The notes under the pieces are model-generated. The model ran no database searches, was not told the DNA's origin, and saw nothing but the letters and a program-made list of their open reading frames with translations. Made by a program: the position numbers and the translations under genes. 64,000 nt of DNA. It comes from Phylloscopus collybita. Taxonomy: Eukaryota; Chordata; Aves; Passeriformes; Phylloscopidae. This document shows positions 60,468 to 64,000 of this stretch, piece after piece (the stretch's first letter is position 1; every line of letters starts with the position of its first letter). Location: positions 27,259,001-27,323,000 of the forward strand of contig JAJNNQ010000024.1 of the NCBI GenBank assembly GCA_027886175.1, in the 5' to 3' direction.

Positions 60468-60757
60468 TGCACACACACACACATCACACACATAACACAC
60501 ACACACACACCCCACACACACACACACACACACACACACCACACACACATACAGACACACACACATCACACACACACATCACACACACACACACATCACA
60601 CACATCACACACAGACATCACACACACACACACAGACACACACACACATCACACACATAACACACACACACACATCACACACACACACACAGACACACAC
60701 ACACACATCACACACACACACATCACACACACACCACACACACACACCCCACACATG
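60468..60757 (+). repeat. Interrupted (CA)n microsatellite, about 290 bp
   Basis: CA runs are broken by ATCA, ATAA, CAGA and CCCA variants at semi-regular spacing, so that blocks such as CACACATCACACACA recur. Open frames of His-Thr repeats on + and Val-Cys on - are artefacts of composition. Alternating purine-pyrimidine DNA of this length can adopt Z form. Confidence 0.96.
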
Positions 60758-62485
60758 CCTTTTGGCTGCCTCCCATCACACTGGGTTTAATTAAACACCC
60801 CGGAGGCTTGTTTCTAAACGCACATTATTGATAGATTTTTGGGTTTGTTTGTTTTTTTAATACCCCGACTGCTGCAAGTCTGAGCTAAATAAGGTGAACA
60901 ACAAATTTCAGACGGGAAAGAGGGAGGGAAGAGGAGCACAGCAGCCCTTAGATCTGAGCAGCTTGAGGACACAGGCTACACTTGGAGCAGGATGCAGGAA
61001 ATCTTGGTGCCAGTCCCCAGAGAAGCCGGATCCCCAGCACAGACTGTGAGCACCCTGCCAGTCCTTGGATGAATTGCATCCTGGTCACTAGGAAGGAAGG
61101 AATGGAAGCACCATGTAATTGCTGGCAGTCTGGCAATGGGCATTTTGACATGGAAAGGTCCCACAAAGAGACACTTCACCCTCCTCTTGGTGCCCTGTGC
61201 TGCTGACAGCACCCAAAGCTGTAACTGCAGAGTGCCCAGGGACAGGAAGGCACATAAAGCACTCCACTGACACCCTGCAATGTTCTGCCTTCACCGTCAG
61301 GAGAAACTTTTTAGGCAAAAGTGCCCAGAAATTTGAAAAAGTAAAATGTGCCCTGAAGTACCGAGAAGGAAGAAAAACCCAACCAGATTGCAGCAGATCT
61401 GCCATGCTGATCAGAGAGAGAAATGCCCTCCTGACCCTAGGGATGACTAACAGACAGTCTGAAACATGAGATTAAAGCATGTGCAAGAAAGGCTAAGCTT
61501 ATGACTATTGTCCAGGTAAACTGAGAAAGCCTAGAAGGAAATCCCTCCAGGGATGCCAGCACTCAGGCTGGAAAGATCCTTTCAACTCCAGTTGGTGCAG
61601 GCTTTCCTGTCCAACTGAGGCTCTGGTTTCCAAGCCATCTAGTGCAAATGACACAGTGAGATGAATTGGGTGTATTATTTACTCCAAAAACTTGCACAGG
61701 TTTTATGCTGGCTGCTCATCTTCATGCTGGATCCAAATCCAATGCCCTTGCTGTGCCAACACTGAAACAAGGAAAAGGTTTTACTTTGTGAGAAGGCAGA
61801 AAAAAGAAGTGACAATAATCCACATGTCACTGCTGAATATCTCTGGGACAACTCACATCATCCCTGAAAAGACAGAGGAACAAGGATACTGGGATGGGGG
61901 AGGAAGGGAGAAACTCCACGCCAGTTCTGCAGTGCTGGATATTTGTGTAGAACGACAAGCATTTCATTCCCCTGCAGCAGCTGCTGCTGCTGCACAGGCC
62001 ACGAGGGCAGGTGAGGGAGAAGCTGCAGATCAGAGTGATCAAACCATCGTGCAATGAATGCTGAGTCTGAATGCTGCCAAGAGAGGGAAACTGCCAGGAG
62101 TCTGCCCCTGCTCTGCCCATCCTGTGACTCCACAAGGGTGACTCCACATGCTCCCCCAGCCTGCCCTAGCTTGTAGCACACTTGGCCCACCTCCTGGGTT
62201 TGCTGCCAGGCTTAACTCAGCATCTGCAATAGCCCATGATGAAAAGCACTGTCGAAAGCAGTGCAAAGCACTGCGTACACTGGTCTCTGACAACACTTGC
62301 CAACTGTTTTGCTGCATCACAGGGCAGACAAAGGCTCACCACACACAGCATTGGGAGTCAGGCTCAGCCTGGTCCAGCACCCATGACAACTGACAACAAA
62401 AGCCCCATGGCTGAGCTGACACTGGGTTTAGTAATACACCACAACCTCCAGTTTCTGCTTTTGCTAGGAAAATTGAGCCTGGTGC

Positions 62486-62486
<1 letters not shown>
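60758..62486. other. Non-coding stretch
   Basis: Starts with an AT-rich segment (60785-60930, with TTTAATTAAA and TTATTGATAGAT) that might be regulatory. The rest is of mixed composition, with no supported gene. Confidence 0.5.

Positions 62487-62539
<53 letters not shown>
62487..62539 (+). repeat. A-tract of 53 bases with a single G
   Basis: 19 A, one G at 62506, then 33 A. It directly precedes a CR1 3' end, an odd order because CR1 copies end in octamer repeats and not in poly(A). It may be an independent microsatellite. Confidence 0.95.
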
Positions 62540-62540
<1 letters not shown>

Positions 62541-62547
62541 AAACAAC

Positions 62548-62651
62548 AGAATGCCAAGGTTGTGGATTCAATCCCTGTATGGATCATTCACTTAAGAGTT
62601 GGACTTGATGATCCTTGTGGGTCCCTCGCAACAGAATATTCTGTGATTCTC
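62548..62651 (+). mobile_element. CR1 LINE 3'-end fragment, about 100 bp
   Basis: The segment has TCAATCCCTGTATGG, TTCACTTAAGAGTTGGACTT, GATGATCCTTGTGGGTCCC and the terminal ATTCTGTGATTCT. This is the standard avian CR1 3' untranslated end in the + direction, with the octamer tail. The copy is strongly 5'-truncated and fairly well preserved, so probably not very old. Confidence 0.92.
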
Positions 62652-64000
62652 ATACCAGACTGCACTTTATCCTCAGACAGCCTTCCTATTCCTCCCACTC
62701 CTCCAGAGAACATGCCTCTGCCATTCCAAGTTCTATTCCTTGAAATAAGGAGGATAGCTTTGTTGAGCACAGGCACAAGGCAGAAGCAGCACTGACCCAT
62801 GGTGTGGGCTGAGCAGCACCTGTGGGACCTGTGCCAGAGGCAGCATCTCATCTTACCCCTCAAGGGACAGCACAGGATCTGTCACTGCCATTGGGGCTGC
62901 CCAGGGGATTAGCCCACAGTTGTTCCTTTCTGATGAGAGAGGAGGCAGGCATGCAAGCCTAGCTCAATGTGCATGGTACTCTCCATCAATCAAAGGGATG
63001 GAAGTTGCAGTAACCAAGGCCAGAAAGTGCCGCAGCTCAGCTGAGCTATAACTGGTAACCACAAAACTCAGCAACATTCCTGCTCTGTAGTCCTGTACAA
63101 GCTCAGAGATATGCAGCTTTACACAGCCACCCCCATCCCAAATACTCAAGGAATCCCTGAGTAGCAGCACTGAAACCTAGATATCTGCAGCCTGCTGGCT
63201 TGGATATTCTTATGCCTAATACTCTGCCTAAATCCACATTTTAGACCTCCTTTCCCTCCTTAGGGCTTCCTTTCTTAATCTGACTGTATGATTTGGTGGC
63301 TTCTGGCAAATGCAGTATTTTGGAGACTCCTGTCAAACAGGGCTAAAAGTGGCAACAAGGTACAAAGCAATAAGGGTGAAGTAGACAGTGCAACTTCACA
63401 GTCCTTTCCTCAAAGTAAAACTGGGGTAAAAAAGGATCCTGCAAGTTTCCTGTTTAGTTACTGCACCAATAAAAACCCTAGAGCCTCAAATACTGTCTGG
63501 AAAGTCTGGGCTAAACAGTGATATCTATTCTTGCCCTAATTTGGGCAATAGATTTTTCATGACTTTGAAATACTTCACACATTTGAAATGAATTCTATAA
63601 GGGAATATCAACGTCATTTTCTTCATTTGACTTAATTCCTTCCTGCCCATTCCAGGCTACACATGACCATTAGGAGGTGGGAGTGCAGGTAAAAATGAAA
63701 GTGTTGCAGTGGCAATCCAAAACACTGTTTCTCACCAAAGGGACAAGCCAAGACTGATGCCTGGGCTGTAATAAGGTCAGAGCTAGACACATCCATGCCT
63801 GATTCCACAGGGGTGGAGAGAAACCTCACACCATGGCATCACCCCATGGGACACCAGTGGGGAAAAAGGGACAACCTCCTGGAAGGGAGCTTCAGCCCAA
63901 GCACTCACACACTGCCCTTCTCCCTTCTGGAGGTCAGGTCTTACAGCACAGGCACCCCAGCCCAGTTGCTGTGTAGGCACAGGAGCCGGAGGTGAAGGCA
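62652..64000. other. Non-coding right end of the window
   Basis: No supported gene, RNA or repeat family. Open frames are below 95 codons and have no family resemblance. Confidence 0.5.

Noticed and set aside
60348..60794. His/Thr-rich and Val/Cys-rich open frames
   Set aside because: Composition artefacts of the CA array.

Overview
The window looks like bird nuclear DNA, probably from a passerine. The evidence is several CR1 LINE copies, including fragments with the CR1-type 3' end, and an endogenous retrovirus whose proteins read like the class III (ERV-L) elements of birds. Nothing looks bacterial: there are no operons, ribosome binding sites or dense coding. I found no host protein-coding gene, tRNA or rRNA that I could defend. 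Most of the window reads as intergenic or intronic sequence.

The main object is a nearly complete provirus on the + strand at 1247-7691. It has two 667-bp LTRs (TG...CA) that differ at six positions by my eye comparison, and a perfect 5-bp target duplication (CAGGA). The primer site resembles a tRNA-Lys type site. Four blocks follow: an unusual 297-codon ORF with two hydrophobic segments, a gag-like ORF, a protease-reverse transcriptase segment, and an RNase H-integrase segment. There is no env and no dUTPase. Gag and pol share one frame and are separated by a single UAG, which lies inside a perfect 8-bp hairpin. Pol is cut again by an in-frame TGA between RT and RNase H. The element is therefore young, with nearly every part present, but disabled.

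The remaining 56 kb hold CR1 fragments (27.5-27.9 kb minus, 49.1-49.9 kb plus, 62.55-62.65 kb plus, an older one near 51.1 kb and a weak one near 59.0 kb) and a probable solo LTR near 56.5-56.8 kb. Tandem repeats include a 377-bp (CCCCAT)n array with nested structure at 32.9-33.3 kb, a 48-bp minisatellite at 53.5-53.8 kb, a broken CA array at 60.5-60.8 kb, long A tracts, and a G/T-rich tract at 9 kb. There are two CpG-rich patches (about 23.85-24.1 kb and 32.6-33.4 kb), a long imperfect foldback at 26.75-26.91 kb, and several AT-rich stretches that could be conserved regulatory DNA.

The observations most worth following are the membrane-type ORF in front of gag, the hairpin that contains the gag stop codon, and the hexamer array with its higher-order pattern next to a CpG-rich patch.
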